Source: Arthrobacter sp. UM1 (GTDB lineage: Bacteria > Actinomycetota > Actinomycetes > Actinomycetales > Micrococcaceae). From it: 64,000 nucleotides of DNA. Within the stretch, counting starts at the first letter, position 1. Every line of letters starts with the position of its first letter. A program made the translations under genes and the position numbers. The notes below the pieces were generated by a model, which was not told the DNA's origin, searched no databases, and worked only from the letters and a program-made list of their open reading frames with translations. Where the stretch lies: the NCBI RefSeq assembly GCF_020483305.1, contig NZ_JACWAB010000004.1, positions 1 through 64,000 of the forward strand. Reading direction: 5' to 3'. Below are positions 41,051 to 50,070 of this stretch, piece after piece.

Positions 41051-42544
41051 ATGCATCAGGCTCCCCGGCCTCAGCGTCCCCCGCGCGGGCCCGCGCGCCG
41101 CGGCCCAGACCCCGTCCAGAGCGAGCGGGTGGCCCAGCGCCAGCTCTCCCAGCGCACCTCCGCGCGGCGGCACCTGCGGGACGCCCAGCAGTCTGACGCC
41201 GGGCAGCCGCACCGCCGCCCGCGCCTGCTCTCCCCCACGCGGCCCATGTTCCTCGGCTTCCTCGCCGCCCTCGCGGCGGGCACCGGCCTCCTCATGCTCC
41301 CCGCCGCCTCGCGGGCGCCGGGCGGGGCGGACCTGCTCGACGCCGCGTTCACCGCCGTCTCCGCCCTCTGCGTGACAGGCCTGTCCACGGTGGACACGGC
41401 GACTTACTGGACGCCGTTCGGCCAGATCGTCATCCTCGTGCTCATCCAGCTCGGAGGGCTCGGGGTCATGACGTTCGCCTCGCTCCTCGGCTTCTTCGTC
41501 ATGCACCGAGTCTCGCTCAAGGACCGCATTTCCGCGGCGGCCGAGCACGGCAGCCAGGACTTCGCCCACGTGCGCCAGGCCGTCATCAGCGTCATCGCCG
41601 TCAGCCTCACGGTCGAGGCCCTCGTGGCCGTGGCCCTGGCCCTGCGGTTCTGGCTGCACGACCACATCTCGCTCGGCCGTGCTCTCGAGCTCGGCGGCTT
41701 CCACGCCGTCTCGTCCTTCAACAACGCGGGCTTCGCGCTCTTCTCCGACAACCTCTCGGGCTTCGCGGGAGACCCCTTCATCCTCGTCCCGATCAGCGTC
41801 TCCATCGTCATCGGCGGCCTCGGCTTCCCCGTCATCATGCAGCTCGTGCGGCATCGGGGGAACCAGAGGCTGTGGTCCATGAACACGCGGCTCGTGCTCG
41901 TGGGCACGGTCGTGCTGCTCGCCGCCGGCACCGTCGTCGTCACCGCGCTCGAGTGGGGGAACCCGAAGACGCTGGGGACGATGCCGCCGGCCGACCGTGT
42001 GCTCAACGGCTTCTTCCAGGCCGTGCAGACGCGCACCGCGGGCTTCAGCAGCGTGGACATCGGCTCGCTCCACCCGGTGACCTGGATGGCGATGGACGTT
42101 CTCATGTTCATCGGCGCCGGACCGGCCGGCACGGGCGGCGGCATCAAGATCACCACGTTCACGGTGCTGTTCTTCATCATCGTCTCGGAGATCAGGGGCA
42201 CGCAGGACGTCAACATCTTCGGCAAGAGGCTGGCCCTCAGCGTCCACCGGCAGGCCATCACGGTGGCGCTGCTCTCGGTGGCGCTCGTGGTCGGCTCAAC
42301 CGCCCTCCTCATGCTCCTCTCCTCCGAGAGCACGGACCGCCTCTTCTTCGAGGTGGTCTCGGCGTTCGCGACGGCGGGGCTGAGCACGGGCATCACCGCC
42401 TCGCTCCCGGCCGCGGCGAAGGCCGTCCTCATGGCCCTCATGTTCATCGGGCGCCTCGGCCCCATCACGTTCGCGACGGCGCTCGCGCTGCGCGTGCGCC
42501 CAGTCCAGTACGAGCTCCCCACGGAAAGGCCGATCATTGGCTGA
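41051..42544 (+). CDS. trkH: TrkH/KtrB-type potassium uptake protein
   Basis: A 497-aa K+-translocating subunit. A ~60-residue basic, Arg/Gln-rich cytoplasmic N-terminus precedes the four membrane-pore-membrane repeats. Selectivity-filter glycine loops appear as SALCVTGLSTVD, HAVSSFNNAGFAL, TRTAGFSSVD and AFATAGLSTG. The intramembrane gate is GAGPAGTGGGIK. The arrangement is of the KtrB type. A leaderless start follows TATACT. Its stop overlaps the trkA start by 8 bp, so channel and regulator are co-translated. Confidence 0.95.
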   Translation: MHQAPRPQRPPRGPARRGPDPVQSERVAQRQLSQRTSARRHLRDAQQSDAGQPHRRPRLLSPTRPMFLGFLAALAAGTGLLMLPAASRAPGGADLLDAAFTAVSALCVTGLSTVDTATYWTPFGQIVILVLIQLGGLGVMTFASLLGFFVMHRVSLKDRISAAAEHGSQDFAHVRQAVISVIAVSLTVEALVAVALALRFWLHDHISLGRALELGGFHAVSSFNNAGFALFSDNLSGFAGDPFILVPISVSIVIGGLGFPVIMQLVRHRGNQRLWSMNTRLVLVGTVVLLAAGTVVVTALEWGNPKTLGTMPPADRVLNGFFQAVQTRTAGFSSVDIGSLHPVTWMAMDVLMFIGAGPAGTGGGIKITTFTVLFFIIVSEIRGTQDVNIFGKRLALSVHRQAITVALLSVALVVGSTALLMLLSSESTDRLFFEVVSAFATAGLSTGITASLPAAAKAVLMALMFIGRLGPITFATALALRVRPVQYELPTERPIIG

Positions 42545-43235
42545 CTTCAAGCTCTTCGGCGGAACCAGCCCGAAGCACATCGACAAGGACGACTCGGTGG
42601 CGGTCATCGGCCTCGGCCGGTTCGGCCAGGCGCTCGCGCTCGAGCTCATGGCGGCGGGCGCCGAGGTCCTCGCGGTCGAGGAGAACGGCGAGATCGTCCA
42701 GCAGTTCAACGGACTCGTGACCCACGTGGTCCGGGCGGACGCCACGAACGAGGAGTCCATGCGGGAGCTCGGCATCAACGACTTCTCCCGGGTCGTGGTC
42801 TGCGTGGGCACCGACATCGAGTCCTCGATCCTCATCACCTCGATGCTCGTGAAGTTCGGGGTGACGCGGATCTGGGCCAAGGCCGTCTCGGACGCCCACG
42901 GGACCATCCTGGACCAGCTCGGGATCCGCAACGTCATCCACCCGGAACAGGCCATGGGGCGCCGCGTGGCGCACATGGTTCGCGGGGACATGCTGGACTA
43001 CATCGAGATCGCGGACGGCTACTCGGTCATCAAGACCCGCCCCCACAGGGCGATGGCAGGCCGCTCCTTCTCCGAGATCTGCTCTGACGACCCTCACGGC
43101 GTCCGGGTGGCCGCCTTCCAGCGCGACGGCGGCGAGTGGGAGTACCCCACGGACTCAACGGTCTTCCACGACGACGACGTCCTCATCATCACCGGCCCCA
43201 CGAAGGCCGCGGAGCGGTTCGCCGGGGAGGGCTGA
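42537..43235 (+). CDS. trkA: TrkA/KtrA-type regulatory NAD-binding protein
   Basis: A 232-aa RCK protein gating the TrkH channel on the cytoplasmic side. RCK_N: VAVIGLGRFGQALA (GxGxxG at 25-30) with the acidic end of the second strand (VLAVEENGE), then VRADATNEESMRELGI. RCK_C from ~150: GYSVIKTRPHRAMAGRSFSEI, VAAFQRDGGEW, DDDVLIITGPTKAAERF. RCK_C domains of this kind often bind c-di-AMP. TTG start with AAAGG seven bases upstream, overlapping trkH. Confidence 0.94.
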   Translation: MADFKLFGGTSPKHIDKDDSVAVIGLGRFGQALALELMAAGAEVLAVEENGEIVQQFNGLVTHVVRADATNEESMRELGINDFSRVVVCVGTDIESSILITSMLVKFGVTRIWAKAVSDAHGTILDQLGIRNVIHPEQAMGRRVAHMVRGDMLDYIEIADGYSVIKTRPHRAMAGRSFSEICSDDPHGVRVAAFQRDGGEWEYPTDSTVFHDDDVLIITGPTKAAERFAGEG

Positions 43236-43254
43236 CCGGGCTCAGCGGCCCAGC

Positions 43255-43821
43255 TCAGCGGGGCGGCTCGCCGCTCCCCCGCTCCTGTTCCGGCTCCGGC
43301 TCCTGCTCGGCCTCGGCCTCCAGCTCGCCCTCCACCGTCTCCGGACGCGCGTGCCGCGGCACGGGGCCGTCTTCCGCGGCCGTGCCGCCCTCAGGCGGCT
43401 GTCCGCCCTGGCGTGCCGCGTCCTCCGCCCCGCGGCCCGGTTCCGCTGGCTCGTCTTCAGAGCCTTCGCCCTCCGCAGCCGCCGCGAGGTCGTCCTCGAG
43501 CTCGTCCCGCATGAGGTCCCGCGTCCGGCCGTTCGCCGTGCGGTGGGCGGTCCGGGCCACGATGTGCGCGGTGATGGGGACGGTCACGAGCTGAAGGGCC
43601 CAGACGAGAGCGAGGAAGGGGACGATCTCCCACCGGCGGACGGCCAGGCCCACCGCAACGAGGGTCATGAGCAGGCCGATGACCTGGGGCTTCGACGCGG
43701 CGTGGAGCCGGGTGAGCACGCTCGGGAAGCGCACGATGCCGATCGCCGCGGCCAGCACCCAGAAGGTGCCGGCCACGAGCAGAAGCCCTGCAACGGCGTC
43801 GAAGACGAGGCCGCCGGTCAT
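43255..43821 (-). CDS. mnhG: Mrp Na+/H+ antiporter subunit G
   Basis: A 188-aa membrane subunit. Three helices occupy the first ~75 residues with the family motif IGIVRFPSVLTRLHAASKPQVIG. The remaining ~110 residues are an unusually long acidic, Pro/Glu-rich cytoplasmic tail ending EAEQEPEPEQERGSGEPPR; MnhG proteins are usually 90-130 aa. The ATG overlaps the mnhF stop (ATGA). It ends the Mrp operon and converges on trkA. Confidence 0.92.
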   Translation of the reverse strand: MTGGLVFDAVAGLLLVAGTFWVLAAAIGIVRFPSVLTRLHAASKPQVIGLLMTLVAVGLAVRRWEIVPFLALVWALQLVTVPITAHIVARTAHRTANGRTRDLMRDELEDDLAAAAEGEGSEDEPAEPGRGAEDAARQGGQPPEGGTAAEDGPVPRHARPETVEGELEAEAEQEPEPEQERGSGEPPR

Positions 43822-44099
43822 GAGCCCTGCCCTTCCTTGCGGGCCGCCAGGAAGATGGCGAAGGACAGCGAGGACACCCACGCCACGAGCGAGAGCACGA
43901 TGAGCAGGGTGAGGTGGTCCACGCTCTTCGTGGAGACCATGTAAACGGCCAGGGCGCCGCTGAACGCCGTGACGAGCACGTCCACGGCGATGACGCGGTC
44001 GAGGAGCAGCGGCCCCTTCTGCAGGCGGACGATGGTCACGAGCGAGGCGACGCCGAGCAGCGCGCCCGCGATCACGGTGCAGATCTCGAGGAAGCTCAT
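43818..44099 (-). CDS. mnhF: Mrp Na+/H+ antiporter subunit F
   Basis: A 93-aa subunit with three membrane helices and the MnhF signature GPLLLDRVIAVDVL (R-x-x-A-x-D). Overlaps mnhE and mnhG by four bases each. Confidence 0.93.
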   Translation of the reverse strand: MSFLEICTVIAGALLGVASLVTIVRLQKGPLLLDRVIAVDVLVTAFSGALAVYMVSTKSVDHLTLLIVLSLVAWVSSLSFAIFLAARKEGQGS

Positions 44100-44875
44100 A
44101 CGGCTGATCCCTTCGGGGCGGCGTGGTCGGCATGGTGCGCGCGGGCGGCGGCCTCGCGCTCCTCGGCCCTCTCCCGGGCCAGCCCGACCTCGTCCTCACG
44201 GCCCATGATGTCGAGGATGCGGTACTCGGTCTCGTGCGCCTCGGCGATGAAGGCCTCCGCCTCGGCGTCCGTGGAGACCCCGAGCACGTGGACGTAGAGG
44301 ACGGACTCGTCCCGGTAGACCTCGCAGACGATCGAGCCGGGGACGATCGCGAGCGCGTGGGAGACCGCGGTGATGATGAGGTCGTCATGGGTCACGAGGT
44401 CCACGCGCAGGATGGAGGACTTCACCCGCGGGCCCTGGGCCACCGCCAGCATGAACACCCGCAGGGACGCCTTGAGGGAGAGCCACGTGATCCGCACGAG
44501 CATGGCCAGCGCCTTGAGGGGGCGGAAGCGGCCGGCCAGCTCCACGGGCGGGAGGCGGAACACGTGGGCGATCACCCACACGAGCACGAGCCCGAACAGC
44601 AGGCTCGCGGGCCGCACGTCCTGGCTCAGGGCGAGCCACACGACGATCAGCCACGCCAGGAGCGGCAGCTCCTTGCGCAGCGGCACGGGCCTGCGCCGCC
44701 GGGCAGCGGTGGGGACGTCGCTCGCCTCCGGGTCCACGTCCGGGTTCTCGTGCGGGTGGTGGCCGTCCTCGTCGGGACGGCCGAGGTCGTCGAGGTGCCG
44801 GTCCCCGTGGTCGGCGAACACCTCGTCCGCGGGCGGAGCCTCGAGGGGCTGCTCCTCGTCCGGGCGCTGCGTCAT
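44096..44875 (-). CDS. mnhE: Mrp Na+/H+ antiporter subunit E
   Basis: A 259-aa subunit. The first ~68 residues are a charged Asp/His/Pro-rich extension not found in classic MnhE (~160 aa). Then two or three helices (LLAWLIVVWLALS, LLFGLVLVWVIA) and the cytoplasmic domain with PGSIVCEVYRDESVLYVHVLGV, the family hallmark. The C-terminus has a further Glu/Ala/His-rich tail. It overlaps mnhD and mnhF by four bases. Confidence 0.92.
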   Translation of the reverse strand: MTQRPDEEQPLEAPPADEVFADHGDRHLDDLGRPDEDGHHPHENPDVDPEASDVPTAARRRRPVPLRKELPLLAWLIVVWLALSQDVRPASLLFGLVLVWVIAHVFRLPPVELAGRFRPLKALAMLVRITWLSLKASLRVFMLAVAQGPRVKSSILRVDLVTHDDLIITAVSHALAIVPGSIVCEVYRDESVLYVHVLGVSTDAEAEAFIAEAHETEYRILDIMGREDEVGLARERAEEREAAARAHHADHAAPKGSAV

Positions 44876-46488
44876 CGGCTGCCTCCCTTCCCGCTCGGCG
44901 CCGCCTTCGGCGCGCTGCCTCCGTGGTCCTGAGGGATCTTCTGGAGACGGTCATGCCCCAGAACGGCCTCGATGTACGGCGTGCGCGCGTTCATCTGGCG
45001 GGCCGCGTTCTCCGAGAGCGCGTAGAGCGGGCCCGCTCCGACGGTCAGGGCGAGGCCTGCGACGACGAGAGCCGTCGTCGCCCCCAGCATCGAGGCCGTG
45101 GCGGGACGGCCTGGGACGTCCTCCTCCACGCCGATCTCCGCCTCCGCGGCCGTGGACTGGCCGTGCTCGCGCCAGAACGCGCGGTTCCATACGCGCGCCA
45201 CCGTGAGGAGCGTGAGCAGGGACGTGACGACGGAGACCGCCACGAGCACCCAGCCGAGCGGCGAGTCCAGGGCGATGCCCGCGTTGAGGAGCCCCACCTT
45301 GCCCAGGAAGCCGGAGAGCGGCGGGATGCCTGCCAGGTTCATCGCCGGGATGAAGAAGAGCAGGGAGATGAACGGCACGGACTTGGCGAGGCCGCCGAGG
45401 CGCTCGATGTTGGTCACGCCCCGGACCCGCTCGATCAGGCCCACCACGAGGAAGAGCGAGGTCTGGACGATGATGTGGTGCGCCACGTAGTAGACCGCCG
45501 CCCCGAGGCCGACGACGGACCCCGTCCCCACGCCGAACACAAGGTAGCCGATGTGGCTGACGAGGGTGAAGGAGAGCATGCGCTTGATGTCGAACTGCGC
45601 GAGCGCGCCGAGGATGCCGACGAGCATCGTCACGCCGCCGACGGCCATGAGGATCGCGTCGAAGTCCTGGCCGGGGAAGAGCACCGTCTCCGTCCGGATG
45701 ATGGCGTAGACGCCCACCTTGGTGAGCAGGCCCGCGAACACGGCCGTGACCGGCGCGGGCGCCGTGGGGTACGAGTCTGGCAGCCAGAAGGAGAGCGGGA
45801 AGACCGCGGCCTTGATGCCGAACGCCACGAGGAGCAGGGCGTGCAGGGCCAGGTTGGTCGAGTGCGGCAGGGCGTCCAGCTTGCCCGCGACGTCCGCCAT
45901 GGTCACGCTGCCCGTGGCCCCGTAGACGAGCGCGATGGCGATGAGGAACAGGACCGAGGACACCACGGAGACCACCACGTATGTGAGGGCCGCGCGGATG
46001 CGGGAGTCCGTGGCACCGAGGGTCATGAGCACGTAGCTCGCGGTGAGCAGGATCTCGAAGCCCACATAGAGGTTGAAGAGGTCCCCCGCGAGGAATGCGT
46101 TGGAGACGCCCGCCACGAGGATGAGGTAGGTGGGGTGGAAGATCGAGACCGGTCCGTCCGATTCCTCCTCCTCCGCGTTCTGCCCGGTGGCGAAGACGAG
46201 GACGGCCAGGGACACGAGGCTCGAGACCACGAGCATGAAGCTGGAGAACTGGTCCACCACCATCGTGATGCCGAACGGCGGGGCCCATCCTCCGAGGTAC
46301 ACGGCGGTGGGGCGTCCGCTCGCGGCGGTGGAGACGAGCAACGAGGACTCGAGCAGCAGCGTCATCGAGAGCGTGATGATCGCGATGAGCCGCTGGACCC
46401 GCGGGTGGCGGGCCACGAGGAACGCGACGGCGGCGCCGAGGAACGGCAGGGCGATGGCGAACGGAGCGGCGGCGGTGGTGTCGATCAT
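44872..46488 (-). CDS. mnhD: Mrp Na+/H+ antiporter subunit D
   Basis: A 538-aa NuoN/NuoL-like subunit with ~14 helices. It keeps the proton-channel elements: NLYVGFEILLTASYVLMT (helix 5 glutamate), KAAVFPLSFWLPDSYPTAPAPVTAVFAGLLTKVGVYAI (lysine helices 7-8), FDIKRMLSFTLVSHIGYLVFG, and MNLAGIPPLSGFLGKVGLL (helix 12). The tail is hydrophilic and His/Lys/Gly-rich. One of two antiporter-like proton paths in the complex. Confidence 0.95.
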   Translation of the reverse strand: MIDTTAAAPFAIALPFLGAAVAFLVARHPRVQRLIAIITLSMTLLLESSLLVSTAASGRPTAVYLGGWAPPFGITMVVDQFSSFMLVVSSLVSLAVLVFATGQNAEEEESDGPVSIFHPTYLILVAGVSNAFLAGDLFNLYVGFEILLTASYVLMTLGATDSRIRAALTYVVVSVVSSVLFLIAIALVYGATGSVTMADVAGKLDALPHSTNLALHALLLVAFGIKAAVFPLSFWLPDSYPTAPAPVTAVFAGLLTKVGVYAIIRTETVLFPGQDFDAILMAVGGVTMLVGILGALAQFDIKRMLSFTLVSHIGYLVFGVGTGSVVGLGAAVYYVAHHIIVQTSLFLVVGLIERVRGVTNIERLGGLAKSVPFISLLFFIPAMNLAGIPPLSGFLGKVGLLNAGIALDSPLGWVLVAVSVVTSLLTLLTVARVWNRAFWREHGQSTAAEAEIGVEEDVPGRPATASMLGATTALVVAGLALTVGAGPLYALSENAARQMNARTPYIEAVLGHDRLQKIPQDHGGSAPKAAPSGKGGSR

Positions 46489-46913
46489 CCCTCGTGCTCC
46501 TCCGTGAACTCGGTGCCCTCGTGGCGGACGTCCGCGTCCTCCTCCGCGTCATAGGAGGGCTTGGCCGCGACGGCGGCGTCCTCCGCGTCCCGCTCCAGCT
46601 CGTCCCGGCGCCGGATGACCCAGGTCCGGTACGTGATGCCGAGCATGAACGCCGTCAGCGCGAAGCTGATGACGATCGACGTCAGGATGAACGCCTGCGG
46701 CAGCGGATCGTTGTAGTCCTGCGGCGCCACGCCCTCCTCCACGAGCGGGGCGACCCCCGCGTACCCGCCGGTGGCGAGGATGAGGATGTTCGTAGCGTTC
46801 GTGAGCAGGATGAGGGCCAGGAGGATCCGCGTGAGCGAACGGTCCAGCAGCAGGTAGATGCCCGCCGCGTAGAGCGCGCCCATGAGGAGCAGCAGAGTGA
46901 GGTTGGCGCTCAT
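46485..46913 (-). CDS. mnhC: Mrp Na+/H+ antiporter subunit C
   Basis: A 142-aa NuoK-like subunit with three helices; the family segment ILLALILLTNATNILIL and PLPQAFILTSIVISFALTAFMLGI contain the conserved membrane residues. The C-terminal ~40 residues are a charged extension. Start at ATG 46913, overlapping the mnhA stop by four bases. Confidence 0.94.
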   Translation of the reverse strand: MSANLTLLLLMGALYAAGIYLLLDRSLTRILLALILLTNATNILILATGGYAGVAPLVEEGVAPQDYNDPLPQAFILTSIVISFALTAFMLGITYRTWVIRRRDELERDAEDAAVAAKPSYDAEEDADVRHEGTEFTEEHEG

Positions 46914-49900
46914 GCGCTCACCCCCGCCCGGTGCTCGCCCGGCTCGTGAGCCGCGTCCTGGTCGCCGTCCGCCTGGTGGTCCCCGCCGGCGTCCTCCAGG
47001 GCCTTGCGGGCCGCGAGCCAGTCGAGTCGCGAGCCGAAGCTGCGGAGCACGTCCGAGACGAGGCCGACGACGATGAGGAAGACGCCGATGTCGAACACCG
47101 TGCTCGTGGTCAGCTTGACCTTGCCGAGCACCGGGACGTCTGCCGAGACCATGACGGCCTCGAGCACGTGCCCGCCGAAGAAGAGAGGGACGATGGCGCA
47201 GAGCGCGATCACGCCGAGCCCCCAGCCCAGCATGGTGCCCGCCGAGACCGGCATGGCCTCGTAAAGCTCGTACCGGCCGCCCGCGAAGTAGCGGACCGCG
47301 AGCGCCATGCCCGCCATGAGGCCGGCCGCGAAGCCGCCGCCCGGCTCGTTGTGCCCTGCGACGAGCAGGAAGACGGAGACCACGATGAGCGTGTGGAAGA
47401 GGAGGCGGACCACCACCTCGAGCATGACGGACCGCGAGCCCGCGTCCAGCGTGTGGCCGGCCGTGATCCAGGGGTTCTTGGTGGCCTCGCCGAAGCGGTC
47501 CGCCCCGGAGACGGTCCCGCGGTGCACGGCCCCGCTGGCCACGGAGGAGGAGAACCCGGCGTGGAGCTGCTGGTCTCCGCGGCTGTTGACGAAGATGAGG
47601 CTCGCGACGCCCGTGGCCGCGATGGCGAGCACCGAGACCTCCCCGAACGTGTCCCACGCGCGGATGTCCACGAGCGTCACGTTGACGATGTTCGCGCCCC
47701 CTCCGCCCTGATAGCTGAGGAACGGGAAGTCGAGGGAGACGGGCTTGGCGCTGCGGGCGTTCATGGCCAGCGCGGCGAGGAAGACCATGCCGGCCCCGAA
47801 CCCCAGTCCCAGGACGGCGCGGACGGTCTTGTGCCGCCCCTGGCCCGCCTCGCCCATCCGGGCGGGCATGACGCGCAGGGCGAGCACCACGGCGACGGTC
47901 ACCACCGTCTCCACGAGGACCTGCGTCAGCGCCAGGTCCGGAGCGCCCTGGAGGGCGAAGACCACGGCCACGCCGTACCCGCCCACGGAGACGAGCAGCA
48001 CGGCAAGGAAGCGCTTGTCGGCCCCGAGCGCCGCGATCGCCGCGACGACGACGGCCGCGGCCACGACGATCTGCGCCCCGGAGTCCGCCGTGTGCCAGTG
48101 CAGCGCGGGCAGCCCGCCCCGAGGGGCTCCCGCGAGCGCCGCCGCGACGGGGGCCGCCACGGCCACCGCGAGGATGATGGACACGTAGAACGCCACGGAG
48201 CCCCGCTGGGTGCGTCCGGTGAGCCAGATCGCGAGGTCGTCCAGAAGACCGATCCCCTGCCGGTAGGCCCGCTCCGCGTCGAGGCGCCGAAGGCCCCGCA
48301 GGCGGTCCGAATCCACCGGGGCGCCGAGGGCGTCCTGGAGGCGGGAGACGGGCCGGCGGCCGAGCACGAGGAGCGCCCCGAGCGCCCAGGCGACGGCCGA
48401 GAGCCCGAGCGCGGGCGTGATGCCGTGGAAGAAGGCGAGGTGGGCGAGCGCCGGCTCCTCCCCCTGGAGCGCCCCGGCCGAGACGCCCACCCCGTGGGCG
48501 AGGACGTCCACCGGCTCGGGCAGCAGACCGAAGACGAGCGTGAGCGCCGCGAGCGCGGCGGGCGGCAGGATGAACGCGGCGCTGATCCGCTGGATGATCC
48601 GCGAGCCGTCCACGTCGAAGAACCGCCCGTCCCCGAACGCTCCCATCATGAACCGGGCGCTGTAGGCCACGGTGAGGACGGAGCCGAGCACGGCGGCGAC
48701 GAGGGCGGCGAGGGCGTGGAGCTCGTGCGCCTCGTGGAGGAGCGCCTCGAGGACACCCTCCTTGGCGGCGAACCCGAGCGTGAGCGGCAGGCCCGCCATG
48801 GACGCTGCGGAGACGAGCGCCGTCCAGAAGAGCACCGGCGCGCGGCGCCCCAGGCCGGCGAGCTCGCGGATGTCACGGGTGCCCGAGCGCTGGTCGATGA
48901 CGCCGACCACGAGGAACAGGGCCGCCTTGAAGAGCGCGTGCGCCACGAGCAGAGCGATGCCCGCGTGCAGGAGCTCCGGGGTGCCGAAGCCCACCGCGAG
49001 CGTGAGGAAGCCGAGCTGGCTGACCGTGCCGTAGGCGAGGATGAGCTTGAGGTCGAACTGCCGCAGCGCCCGGTATCCGCCGAGGAGCATGGTTCCGGCC
49101 CCGAGGGCCACCACGAGCCAGCGCCAGGCCTCCGTGTCCCCGAACGCCGGGGCGAACCGCGCGAGCAGGTAGACGCCGGCCTTGACCATGGCCGCGGCGT
49201 GCAGGTACGCGGAGACCGGCGTGGGCGCGGCCATGGCGCCCGGCAGCCAGAAGTGCCCCGGGACGAGCGCGGACTTCGAGGCGGCCCCGAGGAAGACGAG
49301 CACCCCCGCGGCCGTGAGGAAGGGGCTGTGGGCGTCCGCTCGTCCGCTCGCGACGGCCTCGAGCACCCCCGAGATCCGCATGGTGCCTGCGGACTGCGCG
49401 AGCATGAGCAGGCCCACGAGCATGGCGAGCCCGCCTGCTGTGGTCACGAAGAGCGCCTGCAGCGCCGCCCGGCGGGCCGTGAGGCGTGTCCGGGCGAAGC
49501 CGATCATGAGGTAGGAGAGGATCGTGGTGGCTTCCCACGCGATGAACAGCACCATGAGGTCATCCGCCGTGACCAGCAGGAACATGGCCGCCGCGAACGC
49601 CGTGAGCTGGCCCGCGAACATGGCCTGCCCCACGGCCGTGCGGCTCGCCTTGAGGAAGTACTGCGCGCAGTACGCGAGCACCAGCGATCCCACGCCGGTC
49701 ACGAGCAGCGCGAGCGTGAGGGAGAGGGAGTCCATGCGGAAGGCCAGGCTGATGCCGAGCTGCGGGATCCACGCGAAGGACTGCTCCCGGACGCTCTCCG
49801 GGTCCGAGGCCCAGAGCCACGCGAGCCAGCCGAAGACGAGCGCCGGCGCCCCCGCCAGCCCGTAGAACGCGCGGCGGCCGAACGCCCTGTAGGCGAGCGG

Positions 49901-49945
49901 CGCCGCCAGGGCGTTCGCAGAGAGCAGGGCGAGGGCGATGAGCAA
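46910..49945 (-). CDS. mnhA: Mrp Na+/H+ antiporter subunit A (MnhA with fused MnhB domain)
   Basis: An ~1011-aa NuoL-like subunit. The N-terminal ~500 residues have the antiporter core (IAWEATTILSYLMIGF with the key glutamate, KSALVPGHFWLPGAMAAPTPVSAYLHAAAMVKAGVYLLARF, FDLKLILAYGTVSQLGFL). From ~610 come the MbhD/MbhE-like helices (QGAPDLALTQVLVETVVTVAVVL; DFPFLSYQGG). The last ~190 residues are an MnhB domain (FHTLIVVSVFLLVAGHNEPGGGFAAGLMAGMALAVRYFAGGRYELYE), hence no separate mnhB gene. Start: TTG 49945 has AAGGA five bases upstream and fits the first helix; the frame is open to a GTG at 50020. Confidence 0.93.
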   Translation of the reverse strand: MLIALALLSANALAAPLAYRAFGRRAFYGLAGAPALVFGWLAWLWASDPESVREQSFAWIPQLGISLAFRMDSLSLTLALLVTGVGSLVLAYCAQYFLKASRTAVGQAMFAGQLTAFAAAMFLLVTADDLMVLFIAWEATTILSYLMIGFARTRLTARRAALQALFVTTAGGLAMLVGLLMLAQSAGTMRISGVLEAVASGRADAHSPFLTAAGVLVFLGAASKSALVPGHFWLPGAMAAPTPVSAYLHAAAMVKAGVYLLARFAPAFGDTEAWRWLVVALGAGTMLLGGYRALRQFDLKLILAYGTVSQLGFLTLAVGFGTPELLHAGIALLVAHALFKAALFLVVGVIDQRSGTRDIRELAGLGRRAPVLFWTALVSAASMAGLPLTLGFAAKEGVLEALLHEAHELHALAALVAAVLGSVLTVAYSARFMMGAFGDGRFFDVDGSRIIQRISAAFILPPAALAALTLVFGLLPEPVDVLAHGVGVSAGALQGEEPALAHLAFFHGITPALGLSAVAWALGALLVLGRRPVSRLQDALGAPVDSDRLRGLRRLDAERAYRQGIGLLDDLAIWLTGRTQRGSVAFYVSIILAVAVAAPVAAALAGAPRGGLPALHWHTADSGAQIVVAAAVVVAAIAALGADKRFLAVLLVSVGGYGVAVVFALQGAPDLALTQVLVETVVTVAVVLALRVMPARMGEAGQGRHKTVRAVLGLGFGAGMVFLAALAMNARSAKPVSLDFPFLSYQGGGGANIVNVTLVDIRAWDTFGEVSVLAIAATGVASLIFVNSRGDQQLHAGFSSSVASGAVHRGTVSGADRFGEATKNPWITAGHTLDAGSRSVMLEVVVRLLFHTLIVVSVFLLVAGHNEPGGGFAAGLMAGMALAVRYFAGGRYELYEAMPVSAGTMLGWGLGVIALCAIVPLFFGGHVLEAVMVSADVPVLGKVKLTTSTVFDIGVFLIVVGLVSDVLRSFGSRLDWLAARKALEDAGGDHQADGDQDAAHEPGEHRAGVSA

Positions 49946-49998
49946 CGCGCGGTCCTTACTGACCGCGGGGGCGGCCGGATCGTTGGCGTGGAGAGTCC

Positions 49999-50004
49999 AT
50001 TCTA
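49999..50004 (-). promoter_or_regulatory. -10 box TAGAAT of the Mrp operon
   Basis: Minus-strand TAGAAT; transcription would begin near 49992, giving a ~47-nt leader before the TTG at 49945. This argues against the GTG at 50020 as start. Confidence 0.45.
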
Positions 50005-50058
50005 CCGGTCCGGGTCTCACGGGGCCCTGCGCTGTCCACAGGCTGAGCGCAGACCGCG

Positions 50059-50064
50059 TATCCT
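50059..50064 (+). promoter_or_regulatory. -10 box TATCCT of the MFS gene (leaderless)
   Basis: TATCCT followed by six bases and the ATG at 50071. It lies about 55 bp from the divergent Mrp promoter box. Confidence 0.5.
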
Positions 50065-50070
50065 CAGCCC

